NCBI RefSeq assembly: GCF_030551255.1
Contig: NZ_CP130630.1
Coordinates: forward strand, 10,601,001 to 10,665,000
Source of the DNA: Streptomyces sp. NL15-2K
GTDB taxonomy: Bacteria; Actinomycetota; Actinomycetes; Streptomycetales; Streptomycetaceae
Length of the DNA: 64,000 bases
Direction: 5' to 3'
In this document: positions 47,241 through 55,987 of the stretch, piece by piece
Layout: the number at the start of each line of letters is the position of its first letter
Numbering within the stretch: the stretch's first letter is position 1
Notes under the pieces: model-generated
The model's database searches: none
Seen by the model: only the letters and a program-made list of their open reading frames with translations
What the model was told of the DNA's origin: nothing
Position numbers and translations under genes: made by a program

Positions 47241-48203
47241 CTATTCTTCGCCCCGGCGCTGCACCAGGCGCCAGTTGATGATCGAGAAGATGACGACGAC
47301 GAGGAAGATGCCCCACGCCACGGCGGCGCCGTAGCCGAAGTCGTTGTTGTCGAAGGTCTGCTGGAAGAAGTAGAGGACCATGGTCCGGCCGGCGTGGCCG
47401 GGGCCGCCCGAGTACGTCGACTCGTTCGCCGTGGTCTGCAGCAGCACCTGAGGCTCGGCGAAGCTCTGCAGTCCGGTGACCGTCGACACGACGAGCACGA
47501 ACAGCAGTGTCGGCCGCAGCATCGGCAGCGTGATCCGGAAGAAGGTCTGCACGGGACCGGCTCCGTCCACGCGCGCCGCTTCGTACAACTCGCTCGGGAT
47601 CGTCTGCAGCCCGGCGAGGAAGATGATCGCGTTGTAGCCGGTCCACTGCCAGGTCATCAGCGTCGCGATGGCGACCTTGATGCCCCACGGCGTGTTCAGC
47701 CATGCCACCTGGTCCAGGCCGACGGCCTGCAACAGAGCGTTCATCAGGCCGAAGTTGGTGGAGAAGACCGACCCGAAGATGATCGCGACCGCGACGATCG
47801 AGGTGACGTTCGGCAGGAAGTAGGCGAAGCGGTAGACGTTCTTGAAGCGCACCGCCGAGTTGAGCATCACGGCCGTCACCATCGCCAGGAAGATCATGGG
47901 GAAGGTGGCCAGCCCCCAGATGATGATCGTGTTCCCGATCGAGCTCCAGAAGTCGGTGTCGCCGATCAGGTAGCGGTACTGCGACAGGCCCGCCCACTCC
48001 ATCGAGCCGAGACCGTCCCAGCGGTGGAGGGAGAGGTAGAGCGAGAAGCCGACGGGGATCAGGCCGAAGCCGAGGAAGAGCAGGTAGAAGGGGGAGATCG
48101 CGGCATACAGTCGCCAGTGGCTCAGGATCCCCTTCTTGGGAGGGGCGACCGGTGTCTCGGCCACGACGGCCGGGGGCTGTTCGACGGCGGGTGCGGTAGC
48201 CAT
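47241..48203 (-). CDS. ABC sugar permease, inner-membrane component 1
   Basis: 320 residues, MalF-like. N-terminal cytoplasmic tail (ATAPAVEQPPAVVAETPVA) then AAISPFYLLFLGFGLIPVGF. The EAA loop is IPSELYEAARVDGAGPVQTFFRI...MLRPTLLF. The frame stays open upstream of 48203, but the ATG there overlaps the substrate-binding protein stop (TGATG) and is the natural start. Works with the other permease and the lipoprotein. Confidence 0.9.
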   Translation of the reverse strand: MATAPAVEQPPAVVAETPVAPPKKGILSHWRLYAAISPFYLLFLGFGLIPVGFSLYLSLHRWDGLGSMEWAGLSQYRYLIGDTDFWSSIGNTIIIWGLATFPMIFLAMVTAVMLNSAVRFKNVYRFAYFLPNVTSIVAVAIIFGSVFSTNFGLMNALLQAVGLDQVAWLNTPWGIKVAIATLMTWQWTGYNAIIFLAGLQTIPSELYEAARVDGAGPVQTFFRITLPMLRPTLLFVLVVSTVTGLQSFAEPQVLLQTTANESTYSGGPGHAGRTMVLYFFQQTFDNNDFGYGAAVAWGIFLVVVIFSIINWRLVQRRGEE

Positions 48204-49528
48204 CAGTAACTCACCCCCAGGTGGTCCGCGATGCGCCGGCACTTGCTCATGGCGTCCTTCCAGGCCTTGCTCGGGTTCTTGCCGAGGACGCCGACGTTCT
48301 TGATCTCGTCCCGGATGGGCTGCCCGAGGGCGATGTCGTACGGGCTGTTGAAGGCGATCGGGATCTTCTCGGCGGCCGGGCCGAAGACGTCCATCGTGAT
48401 CTGGTCGCCGAAGAACGGGTCGGGTTCGCGCAGCTTCCTCATGTCGTACGAGGCGGGGGTCGACGGGAAGAGGCCGGCGTCGACGAAGCCCTGGGCCTGG
48501 TTGTCCGCGTTGAGGATCCAGGTGATGATCTCGAAGGCCCGCTCGGGCTCCCGGCACGCCTTGGTGATCGCCAGGAACGACCCGCCGACGTTCGACGGGC
48601 CGCCCGGACAGTTGGCCACCCGCCAGTTGCCCTTGGTCTTCGGGAACTGGAGTTTGAGGTCGCCGGCCGCCCAGGAGGCGTTGAGCTGGCTGGGCAGCTG
48701 CCCCTTCTCGGTGGCCGAGATGGAGTCGGGCGTGCCCACGACCAGGTCCGACACGAGCCCGCGCCGCTTGGCTTCCACGGCCCGGTCCCAGCAGGTGCGG
48801 ACGTGTTCGCCGTCGCCGATGAAGTGCCGGTCCTTGTCGACGAACCGTGTGGTCCCCTGGCCGATCGACATCTCGAAGACGCTGCCGACGTCGGTCAGGA
48901 TGCGCGTCCCGGGGATCCGCTGCTTCAGTTGCTCACCCGCCGCGAAGAACTTGTCCCAGGTGCCCATTTCCCTGGACACGTCGTCCGGCTCGAACGGCAG
49001 CCCGGCTCTTTCGAAGACGGCGGGCTGGTAGAACTGCACGACCGGGCCCACGTCGATGGGGAAGCCGACGAGGCTGCCGTCCTCGGCGACCCCCTGCTGC
49101 CACTTCCAGTCCAGGTACTGGCTCTTGAGTTTCTCGGCGCCGAGCGTGCGCAGATCCACGAACTGGTCGGCGTTCGGCAGGTAGGAGGCCATGTCCTCGC
49201 CCTTGAGCCCCGCGATGTCGGGGATGTGGGCGCGGCCGGCCATGGTGGTGATCAGTTTGGAACGGTAGTAGCCGCCGATCTGCTGGGCCTTGAGGGAGAC
49301 GTCCTTGCCGTAGCGGGCCCGGGCCTCCTTGACGACGGTGTCGCTCAGGCCGCCGCTCCAGTACCACAGGACCATGTTCCGGCCGGTGGAGCCGGTCGGC
49401 ACCGCGCAGCCGGACGCCAGGCCGCCGAGCGCCGTGGCGGCCGTACCGGCCAGGCCCGCGCGCAGCAGGCCCCTTCGTGAGAGCCGCACAGCTCCCACCG
49501 CCTTTCGGTTCTGTTCGAGACTTCGCAT
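48203..49528 (-). CDS. Tat-exported sugar-binding lipoprotein
   Basis: 441 residues. A twin-arginine signal with S17-R18-R19 (LSRRGLLRAGLAGTAATA) ends in the lipobox LASGC with the acylated cysteine at position 41. The mature protein is an SBP-bac-1-type periplasmic-binding fold (LWYWSGGLSD, VGFPIDVGPVVQFYQPAVF, WDKFFAAGEQLKQ, FEIITWILNADNQAQGFVD). It captures an oligosaccharide for the two permeases. First gene of the leftward glycan operon. Confidence 0.9.
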   Translation of the reverse strand: MRSLEQNRKAVGAVRLSRRGLLRAGLAGTAATALGGLASGCAVPTGSTGRNMVLWYWSGGLSDTVVKEARARYGKDVSLKAQQIGGYYRSKLITTMAGRAHIPDIAGLKGEDMASYLPNADQFVDLRTLGAEKLKSQYLDWKWQQGVAEDGSLVGFPIDVGPVVQFYQPAVFERAGLPFEPDDVSREMGTWDKFFAAGEQLKQRIPGTRILTDVGSVFEMSIGQGTTRFVDKDRHFIGDGEHVRTCWDRAVEAKRRGLVSDLVVGTPDSISATEKGQLPSQLNASWAAGDLKLQFPKTKGNWRVANCPGGPSNVGGSFLAITKACREPERAFEIITWILNADNQAQGFVDAGLFPSTPASYDMRKLREPDPFFGDQITMDVFGPAAEKIPIAFNSPYDIALGQPIRDEIKNVGVLGKNPSKAWKDAMSKCRRIADHLGVSY

Positions 49529-49561
49529 AGAAGGGCCGATCGTGGGGGTGATCGGGGATGG

Positions 49562-50578
49562 TCAGTGCCGTGCGGGCGGCGTGACGGGGGCGTACCGGAC
49601 GGGCGGCCCCACGTCCGCCGGGATGCGGTCGGCGAGGAAGCCGTACGCCCGCTTCAGCTCGGGATCGGTCAGTGAGCGCCACCAGCGGTCGACGCCGTAC
49701 CAGCCGGGCGCCGCCAGCGCGCCACCGTGATGCCCTACGGACAGCCCGGCCGCCAGGACCGCGAACCGCAGCCGTTCCTGAAGCGGCCAGCCGCCGAGGG
49801 AGGCCGCGACGAAGCTCGCGCCGAAGACGTCCCCGGCGCCCGTCGCGTCCAGGACGTCGAGGTCCAGGGCGGGTACTTCCGCGTACTCGCCCGTCGTCTG
49901 ATCGGCGGCGACGGCGCCGTCGCCGCCGCGCGTGACCACGGCCACCGGCACCAGCTCGGAGAGCGTGCCGAGCGCCGCGACCGCGCTGTCGGTGCGGGTG
50001 TAGGCCATCGCCTCGGTCTCGTTCGGGAGGAAGGCGTGGCACAGGGCGAGCTGGTCGAGCAGGTCGCGGGACCACTGCTGGGTGGGGTCCCAGCCGACGT
50101 CGGCGTAGATCCGCGTGCCGTTCGCCGCCGCCTTCGCCAGCCAGGCGCGCGGTTCGGCCTCGAGGTGCACGAGGGCCGTGCGTGCCTCGGGCGGGTCGCC
50201 CATCAGGGTGTCCTGCGAGTACGGCGGTTCCGTGCCGTGGGTGACCAGGGCACGGTCGTGGCCGTGGGCGAGCGAGACGGTGACCGGGGTGGGCCAGTCG
50301 TCCGCGACCTGGGAGAGCGCGAGGTCGACGCCCTCCTGGCCGGCGAGGACCTCCTGGCAGTGGGCGCCGTAGAAGTCGTCACCGAAGACCGTGGCCAGGG
50401 AGGTCTTCAGGCCGAAGCGGGAGGCGGCGACCGCCAGGTTGGCGATGCCGCCCGGGCCGCAGCCCATGCCGGCCGTCCAGATCTCCTCGCCCGGCGTCGG
50501 CGGCTTGCCCAGTCCCGTGAGGACGAGGTCGTAGAAGAGCAGCCCGGTCAGCAGCACATCGGGCCGGTCGTCGCCCAC
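49562..50578 (-). CDS. PfkB-family carbohydrate kinase
   Basis: 338 residues. Ribokinase fold: GEEIWTAGMGCGPGGIANLAVAASRFG (sugar pocket) and LDATGAGDVFGASFVAASLGG with the catalytic base in DATGAGD. It phosphorylates a monosaccharide freed by the neighbouring glycosidases; which sugar is unknown. It starts at the GTG at 50578, divergent from the DeoR gene. Convergent continuity with the binding-protein gene suggests it is at the head of the leftward operon, with a 33-bp gap to the binding-protein gene. Confidence 0.85.
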   Translation of the reverse strand: MGDDRPDVLLTGLLFYDLVLTGLGKPPTPGEEIWTAGMGCGPGGIANLAVAASRFGLKTSLATVFGDDFYGAHCQEVLAGQEGVDLALSQVADDWPTPVTVSLAHGHDRALVTHGTEPPYSQDTLMGDPPEARTALVHLEAEPRAWLAKAAANGTRIYADVGWDPTQQWSRDLLDQLALCHAFLPNETEAMAYTRTDSAVAALGTLSELVPVAVVTRGGDGAVAADQTTGEYAEVPALDLDVLDATGAGDVFGASFVAASLGGWPLQERLRFAVLAAGLSVGHHGGALAAPGWYGVDRWWRSLTDPELKRAYGFLADRIPADVGPPVRYAPVTPPARH

Positions 50579-50653
50579 GCGCGCATCCTCTCGTCAAAAG
50601 TCTTCAATTCAGTGACCGGAATCGTGCGCCCCTCGACGAGATTGGTCAAGAGT

Positions 50654-50671
50654 CATGCAGAACTGAGCATG
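50654..50671. promoter_or_regulatory. Possible DeoR operator in the pfkB/deoR gap
   Basis: CATGC-N8-GCATG is a short inverted repeat in the 106-bp divergent gap, next to repeated ATTGGTCAA and ATTGGCAAT words. Position suits control of both directions by the DeoR protein. The arms are short and the symmetry modest, so this is tentative. Confidence 0.3.
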
Positions 50672-50684
50672 GAAATGATTGGCA

Positions 50685-51482
50685 ATGACGAGTACTGTTC
50701 ACATCGTGCTGGCTGAACGACGACACCAACTCATCCTGCGGGCCCTGCGCTCGGGTGGCCCCGCGGCTGTGACCGACCTCTCCGAGCAGCTCGGTGTGAG
50801 CCCCGCCACCGTCCGGCGTGACCTCGTCAAGCTGGAGGAGGACGGGCTGCTCACCCGCGTGCACGGTGGCGCGGTCGTGGAGGAGGGCGACCAGCCCTTC
50901 GCCGAGGTCGCCGAGGTCCGGGTGTCCGAGAAGGACGCGATAGCGGCCCGGGCCGCCGCGCTGGTCCAGGACGGCCAGTCGGTGCTGCTCGACATCGGCA
51001 CCACTGCCTACCGCCTGGCCCGCCAGCTGCATGGTCGGCGGCTCACCGTGATCACCAGCAACCTGGTGGTGTACGAGGAGCTCGCCGACGACGAGGGCAT
51101 CGAGCTGGTGCTGCTCGGCGGCATGGTCCGCCGCGAGTACCGGTCCCTGGTGGGCTTCCTCACCGAGGACAATCTGCGCCAGCTGCACGCCGACTGGCTC
51201 TTTCTCGGCACGAGCGGAGTGCGCCCGGGTGGGCAGGTGATGGACACGACGGTCGTCGAGGTACCCGTCAAGCGGGCCATGATCAAGTCCGGTGACAAGG
51301 TCGTCCTGCTCGCCGACTCGGCGAAGTTTCCGGGTACGGGCATGGCGAAGGTCTGCGGTCCCGAGGACCTGGACGTGGTGGTGACGAACGCGCCGGTGAA
51401 CACTCAGACGCGCTCCTCCCTTCAGGAGGCGGGTGTCGAGGTGCTCGTGGCCGGGGAACGTGGAAAGGCTGGTGCAGCGTGA
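50685..51482 (+). CDS. DeoR-family transcriptional regulator
   Basis: 265 residues. N-terminal helix-turn-helix (LILRALRSGGPAAVTDLSEQLGVSPATVRRDLVKLEEDGLL) and a C-terminal sugar-phosphate sensor domain (LLDIGTTAYRLARQL, LVLLGGMVRREYRSLVG, ADWLFLGTSGV, LLADSAKFPGTGMAKV). ATG at 50685 or GTG at 50706 are both possible starts. Its stop overlaps the GH4 start (GTGA). It should sense a phosphorylated sugar produced by the PfkB kinase or GH4 enzyme. Confidence 0.88.
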   Translation: MTSTVHIVLAERRHQLILRALRSGGPAAVTDLSEQLGVSPATVRRDLVKLEEDGLLTRVHGGAVVEEGDQPFAEVAEVRVSEKDAIAARAAALVQDGQSVLLDIGTTAYRLARQLHGRRLTVITSNLVVYEELADDEGIELVLLGGMVRREYRSLVGFLTEDNLRQLHADWLFLGTSGVRPGGQVMDTTVVEVPVKRAMIKSGDKVVLLADSAKFPGTGMAKVCGPEDLDVVVTNAPVNTQTRSSLQEAGVEVLVAGERGKAGAA

Positions 51483-52819
51483 AGCTGACGATTCTGGGCG
51501 GCGGCGGATTCCGGGTGCCGCTCGTGTACGGGGCGCTGCTGACGGACCGCGGCGAGGGCCGGGTTACAGAAGTCGTTCTGCATGATCTGGACGACAGTCG
51601 ACTGTATGCAGTCGCCCGTGTATTGGCTGAACAGGCCGCCGACGTGCCCGACGCGCCCAAGGTCACCGCCACCACCGACCTCGACGAGGCGCTGCGCGGC
51701 GCCGACTTCATCTTCTCCGCGATCCGCGTCGGCGGCCTGGAGGGCCGCGCCAACGATGAACGAGTGGCGCTGGCGGAAGGCGTCCTCGGCCAGGAGACGG
51801 TCGGCGCGGGCGGCATCGCCTACGGTCTGCGGACGGTCCCCGTCGCCGTCGACATCGCCCGGCGCGTCGCCCGCCTGGCCCCCGACGCCTGGCTCATCAA
51901 CTTCACCAACCCCGCCGGACTCGTCACCGAGGCCATGTCCCGCCACCTCGGCGACCGCGTCATCGGTATCTGCGACTCGCCGGTCGGCCTCGGCCGGCGT
52001 ATCGCCCGTGTGCTCGGCGCGAAGAACCCGCAGGAGGCCTGGATCGACTACGTCGGCCTCAATCACCTGGGCTGGGTGCGCGGCCTGCGCATCGCCGGCC
52101 GGGACGAGCTTCCGCGCCTGCTCGCCGACCCCGACCTGCTCGGCTCCTTCGAGGAGGGCAAGCTCTTCGGCGCCGACTGGCTGCGGTCCCTGGGGGCGAT
52201 CCCCAACGAATACCTGCACTACTACTACTTCAACCGGGAAGCCGTCCGCGCCTACCAGCAGGCCGACAAGACCCGCGGCGCCTTCCTGGCCGACCAGCAG
52301 GCCCGCTTCTACGAGGAGATGCGGCGCCCCGACGCCGCCGCCCTGACCGCCTGGGACCGCACCCGCGCCGAGCGCGAGGCCACTTACATGGCCGAGAACC
52401 GGGAGACGGCCGGCGCCGGCGAACGCGACGCCGACGACCTGTCCGGCGGCTACGAGAAGGTGGCCCTCGCCCTGATGCGGGCCATCGCCCGCGACGAGCG
52501 CACGACGCTGATCCTCAACGTCCGCAACCAGGGCACCCTCTCCGCGCGCGACACGGACGCCGTCATCGAGGTCCCGTGCCTGGTCGACGCCAACGGTGCC
52601 CACCCGGTCGCCGTCGCTCCGCTGCCCGACCACGCCACCGGCCTGGTCTGCTCGGTCAAGGCGGTCGAGCGGGAGGTGCTCGCCGCCGCCGACTCCGGCT
52701 CCCGTGCGACGGCTGTGAAGGCGTTCGCACTGCACCCGCTGGTCGACTCGGTCAACGTGGCCCGGCGGCTCGTCGAGGGCTACACCGCCGTCCACCCCGG
52801 CCTGGCATACCTTGGGTAA
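51479..52819 (+). CDS. GH4 family glycosidase (6-phospho-glycosidase type)
   Basis: 446 residues. GH4 enzymes use NAD and a divalent metal and commonly act on phosphorylated disaccharides. Seen: the Rossmann start KLTILGGGGFRVPLVYGALL, ADFIFSAIRVGGLEGR, the metal/active-site region GICDSPVGLGRRIARVL and YVGLNHLGWVRGL. GTG start overlapping the DeoR stop. Alpha or beta specificity and whether a 6-phosphate is required cannot be decided by eye. If a phosphate is required, a kinase such as the adjacent PfkB could supply it, as no PTS gene is seen. Confidence 0.85.
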   Translation: MKLTILGGGGFRVPLVYGALLTDRGEGRVTEVVLHDLDDSRLYAVARVLAEQAADVPDAPKVTATTDLDEALRGADFIFSAIRVGGLEGRANDERVALAEGVLGQETVGAGGIAYGLRTVPVAVDIARRVARLAPDAWLINFTNPAGLVTEAMSRHLGDRVIGICDSPVGLGRRIARVLGAKNPQEAWIDYVGLNHLGWVRGLRIAGRDELPRLLADPDLLGSFEEGKLFGADWLRSLGAIPNEYLHYYYFNREAVRAYQQADKTRGAFLADQQARFYEEMRRPDAAALTAWDRTRAEREATYMAENRETAGAGERDADDLSGGYEKVALALMRAIARDERTTLILNVRNQGTLSARDTDAVIEVPCLVDANGAHPVAVAPLPDHATGLVCSVKAVEREVLAAADSGSRATAVKAFALHPLVDSVNVARRLVEGYTAVHPGLAYLG

Positions 52820-52829
52820 GCGCTTTCCC
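52814..52829. promoter_or_regulatory. LacI-type palindrome before the GH38 gene
   Basis: GGGTAAGCGCTTTCCC is a 16-bp inverted repeat with one mismatched pair and the AAGCGCTT core typical of LacI-family sites. It overlaps the GH4 stop codon and lies 24 bp before the GH38 ATG. It could be a catabolite or sugar-responsive operator within the operon. Confidence 0.5.
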
Positions 52830-52852
52830 CACCCTCTGACCTGGAGACTCTG

Positions 52853-55800
52853 ATGCACGACGAACGCCGCCGGATCGAGGAGCGCGTCGAGCGCGTTCAC
52901 GACCAGCGCATCAAGCCCGCGATCTACGCGGCCACCGTCCCCTTCGAGGTCGAGGCCTGGCAGGCGCCGGGGGAGCCGGTCCCCTTCGCGGAGGCCGCCG
53001 CCGCGCCCTACGAGCCCTTCGCGATGGACACCCCGTGGGGCCCGCCCTGGGGCACCACCTGGTTCCGGATGCGCGGCCAGGTGCCCGCCGAGTGGGCCGG
53101 CAAGCGTGTCGAGGCGGTCATCGACCTCGGCTTCGTGGGCGACTGGCCCGGCAACCAGGCCGAGGCGCTGGTCCACCTCACGGACGGGACACCGCTGAAG
53201 GCGGTCAACCCGCTCAACCAGTACGTGGCGATCGCCAACCCGGCGACGGGCGGCGAGTCGGTCGACTATCTGGTCGAGGCGGCCTCGAACCCCGACATCC
53301 TGGCGAACAACTTCTCGGCGCCGACGCCCATGGGCGATGTACTGACGGCAGGCGACCGTCCACTGTATACATTCCGCCGCGCCGACCTCGCCATCCTCGA
53401 CGAGCAGGTCTGGCACCTCGACCTGGACCTCCAGGTGCTGCGCGAGCTCATGGTCCACCTCGGCGAGCACGAACCCCGCCGCCACGAGATCATGCACGCC
53501 CTCGACCGTGCCATGGACGCCCTGGACCTGGACGACGTCTCCGGCAGCGCCGCGGCCGTCCGCGAGGTGCTCGCGCCCGTTCTGGCCCGGCCCGCGCACG
53601 CCAGCGCGCACACCGTCTCCGGCGTCGGCCACGCCCACATCGACTCCGCCTGGCTGTGGCCCATCCGCGAGACCAAGCGCAAGACGTCCCGCACGTTCTC
53701 GAACGTCACCTCGCTGGCCGACGAGTACGACGACTTCATCTTCGCCTGCTCCCAGGCCCAGCAGTACGAGTGGGTGCGCGACAACTACCCCCACGTCTGG
53801 GCGCGCATCCAGGAGTCCGTGAAGAAGGGCCAGTGGGCGCCGGTCGGCGGCATGTGGGTCGAGGCCGACGGCAACCTGCCCGGCGGCGAGGCCATCGCCC
53901 GCCAGCTGATCCACGGCAAGCGGTTCTTCATCGAGCACTTCGGCGTCGAGACCAAGGGCGTCTGGCTCCCGGACTCCTTCGGCTACACCGCCGCCTACCC
54001 GCAGCTCGCCAAGCTCGCCGGCAACGAGTGGTTCCTCACCCAGAAGATCTCCTGGAACCAGACCAACAAGTTCCCCCACCACACCTTCTGGTGGGAGGGC
54101 ATCGACGGCACCCGCATCTTCACCCACTTCCCGCCGGTCGACACCTACAACGCCCGGTTCAGCGGCGAGGAGATGGACCGCGCCGTGCGCAACTATTCGG
54201 AGAAGGGCGGCGGTACCCGCTCGCTCGCCCCCTTCGGCTGGGGCGACGGTGGCGGCGGCCCCACCCGCGAGATCATGGAACGGGCCCGGCGCCTGAAGGA
54301 CCTGGAGGGCTCCCCGAAGGTCGTCGTCGAGCACCCCGACGCGTTCTTCGCCAAGGCCCGCGAGGAGTACCCGGACGCCCCGGTCTGGAACGGCGAGCTC
54401 TACCTGGAGCTCCACCGCGCCACCTACACCTCCCAGGCCCGCACCAAGCAGGGCAACCGGCGCAGCGAACACCTGCTGCGGGAAGCCGAGTTGTGGGCGA
54501 CGACGGCCGCGCTGCACGCGCCGGGCTACTCCTACCCGTACGCGAAGCTGGACCGGCTGTGGAAGACCGTCCTGCTCCACCAGTTCCACGACATCCTGCC
54601 GGGCTCCTCGATCGCTTGGGTGCACCGGGAGGCGGAGGCCGAATACGCCCGTGTCGCCCAGGAGTTGGAGGCGCTGACGGCCGAGGCGATCGCCGCGCTG
54701 GGCGCCGGCGGGCCGCGCGTGTTCAACACGAGCCCGTGCGACCGCGCCGAGGTGATCCGCACGGCCGACGGCACACCGGTGTACGTGGAGGTGCCCGCGA
54801 GTGGCAGCGCGCCGCTCACCGATGCCGAGCCCGCACAGCCGGTGAAGGCCGAGGGGCGCGTCCTCGACAACGGGCTGGTTCGTGTGGAGGTGGCGGAAGA
54901 CGGGACACTGTCGTCTGTCTACGATCTGCGGTCGAACCGCGAAGTCCTCGCCGGCCAGGGCAACCTGCTCCGCCTGCACACCGACCTCCCGAACTACTGG
55001 GACGCCTGGGACATCGACAAGCACTACAAGAACCGCTACACGGACCTGCTGACCCCCGACTCCGTCGAGGTCGTCTCGCAGGACCCGCTGCTGGGAGCGA
55101 TCCGCGTCACGCGGTCCTTCGGCAAGGGCTCGACGATCACCCAGACCATCACCGTCCGCGCCGACAGCCCGCGCATCGACATCGAGACCGACATCGACTG
55201 GCACGAGGCCGAGAAGATCCTGAAGGCCGGCTTCCCGGTGGACATCAGGGCGCCGCACTCCTCCGCGGAGATCCAGTTCGGCCACGTCCAGCGCCCCACC
55301 CACACCAACACCAGCTGGGAGGCGGCCCGTTTCGAGGTCGCCGGCCACCGCTGGGTGCACATCGGCGAGCCCGGCTACGGCGTCGCCGTCATCAACGACT
55401 CGACGTACGGCCATGACGTCTCCCGCACGGTCCGCGAGGACGGCGGTACGACGACCACGGTCTCCCTCAGCCTGGTACGCGCCCCGCGCATCCCGGACCC
55501 GGAGGCCGACCAGGGCAGGCACCGCTTCGTCTACTCCCTGCTCCCCGGTGCCGACATCGAGGACGCCGTCGCCGAGGGCTACGCCCTCAACCTGCCGCTG
55601 CGCGTGGCGGACGCGGCGGGCGCCCCCGAGCCGGTCGTCTCCGTGGACGGCGAGGGGGTGACCGTCGAGGCGGTCAAGCTCGCCGACGACGAGTCGGGTG
55701 ACGTGGTGGTGCGGTTGTACGAGTCCCGCGGCGGCCGCGCCCACGGCGTGCTGCGCACCGGATTCCCGCTCGCCGGCGCCCAGGTCACCGACCTGCTGGA

Positions 55801-55909
55801 GCGGCCTCTGGAGGACGCGGAGATCGACGGCGAGTCAGCCGTCGCGGTCTCGCTGCGCCCCTTCCAGGTGCTGACGCTCCGTCTGCGGCGCGGCGCCACC
55901 GGCCGGTAG
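52853..55909 (+). CDS. GH38 alpha-mannosidase
   Basis: 1018 residues, normal for the bacterial family. Seen: the zinc-site motif VGHAHIDSAWLWPIRETKRK, VGGMWVEADGNLPGGEA, the nucleophile aspartate in VWLPDSFGYTAAYPQLA, and HQFHDILPGSSIAWVHREAE. Residues about 600-1000 form the family's C-terminal beta-sandwich region (VDIRAPHSSAEIQFGHVQRPT). No signal peptide: it acts inside the cell on imported mannosides. It follows GH4 in the rightward operon. Confidence 0.94.
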   Translation: MHDERRRIEERVERVHDQRIKPAIYAATVPFEVEAWQAPGEPVPFAEAAAAPYEPFAMDTPWGPPWGTTWFRMRGQVPAEWAGKRVEAVIDLGFVGDWPGNQAEALVHLTDGTPLKAVNPLNQYVAIANPATGGESVDYLVEAASNPDILANNFSAPTPMGDVLTAGDRPLYTFRRADLAILDEQVWHLDLDLQVLRELMVHLGEHEPRRHEIMHALDRAMDALDLDDVSGSAAAVREVLAPVLARPAHASAHTVSGVGHAHIDSAWLWPIRETKRKTSRTFSNVTSLADEYDDFIFACSQAQQYEWVRDNYPHVWARIQESVKKGQWAPVGGMWVEADGNLPGGEAIARQLIHGKRFFIEHFGVETKGVWLPDSFGYTAAYPQLAKLAGNEWFLTQKISWNQTNKFPHHTFWWEGIDGTRIFTHFPPVDTYNARFSGEEMDRAVRNYSEKGGGTRSLAPFGWGDGGGGPTREIMERARRLKDLEGSPKVVVEHPDAFFAKAREEYPDAPVWNGELYLELHRATYTSQARTKQGNRRSEHLLREAELWATTAALHAPGYSYPYAKLDRLWKTVLLHQFHDILPGSSIAWVHREAEAEYARVAQELEALTAEAIAALGAGGPRVFNTSPCDRAEVIRTADGTPVYVEVPASGSAPLTDAEPAQPVKAEGRVLDNGLVRVEVAEDGTLSSVYDLRSNREVLAGQGNLLRLHTDLPNYWDAWDIDKHYKNRYTDLLTPDSVEVVSQDPLLGAIRVTRSFGKGSTITQTITVRADSPRIDIETDIDWHEAEKILKAGFPVDIRAPHSSAEIQFGHVQRPTHTNTSWEAARFEVAGHRWVHIGEPGYGVAVINDSTYGHDVSRTVREDGGTTTTVSLSLVRAPRIPDPEADQGRHRFVYSLLPGADIEDAVAEGYALNLPLRVADAAGAPEPVVSVDGEGVTVEAVKLADDESGDVVVRLYESRGGRAHGVLRTGFPLAGAQVTDLLERPLEDAEIDGESAVAVSLRPFQVLTLRLRRGATGR

Positions 55910-55921
55910 AACCCGGCACCC

Positions 55922-55949
55922 GGGGCGGGCACGGCGTCGTGCCCGCCCC
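55922..55949. terminator. Hairpin between GH38 and GH29
   Basis: GGGGCGGGCACG and its perfect complement flank a 4-base loop (GCGT), a 12-bp stem starting 13 bp after the GH38 stop and ending 38 bp before the GH29 start. It may partly terminate transcription or stabilise the upstream message, so that GH29 is made in smaller amounts. No T-tract. Confidence 0.6.
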
Positions 55950-55987
55950 CACGACGAAGTGATCTGGTCCTGTCGAGGAGTTCACCC

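Noticed and set aside
51422..55744. A 1440-codon leftward open frame covering the GH4 and GH38 genes
   Set aside because: It is antisense to well-conserved glycosidases, with arginine/glycine/valine-rich composition typical of GC-rich shadow frames and no recognisable domain.
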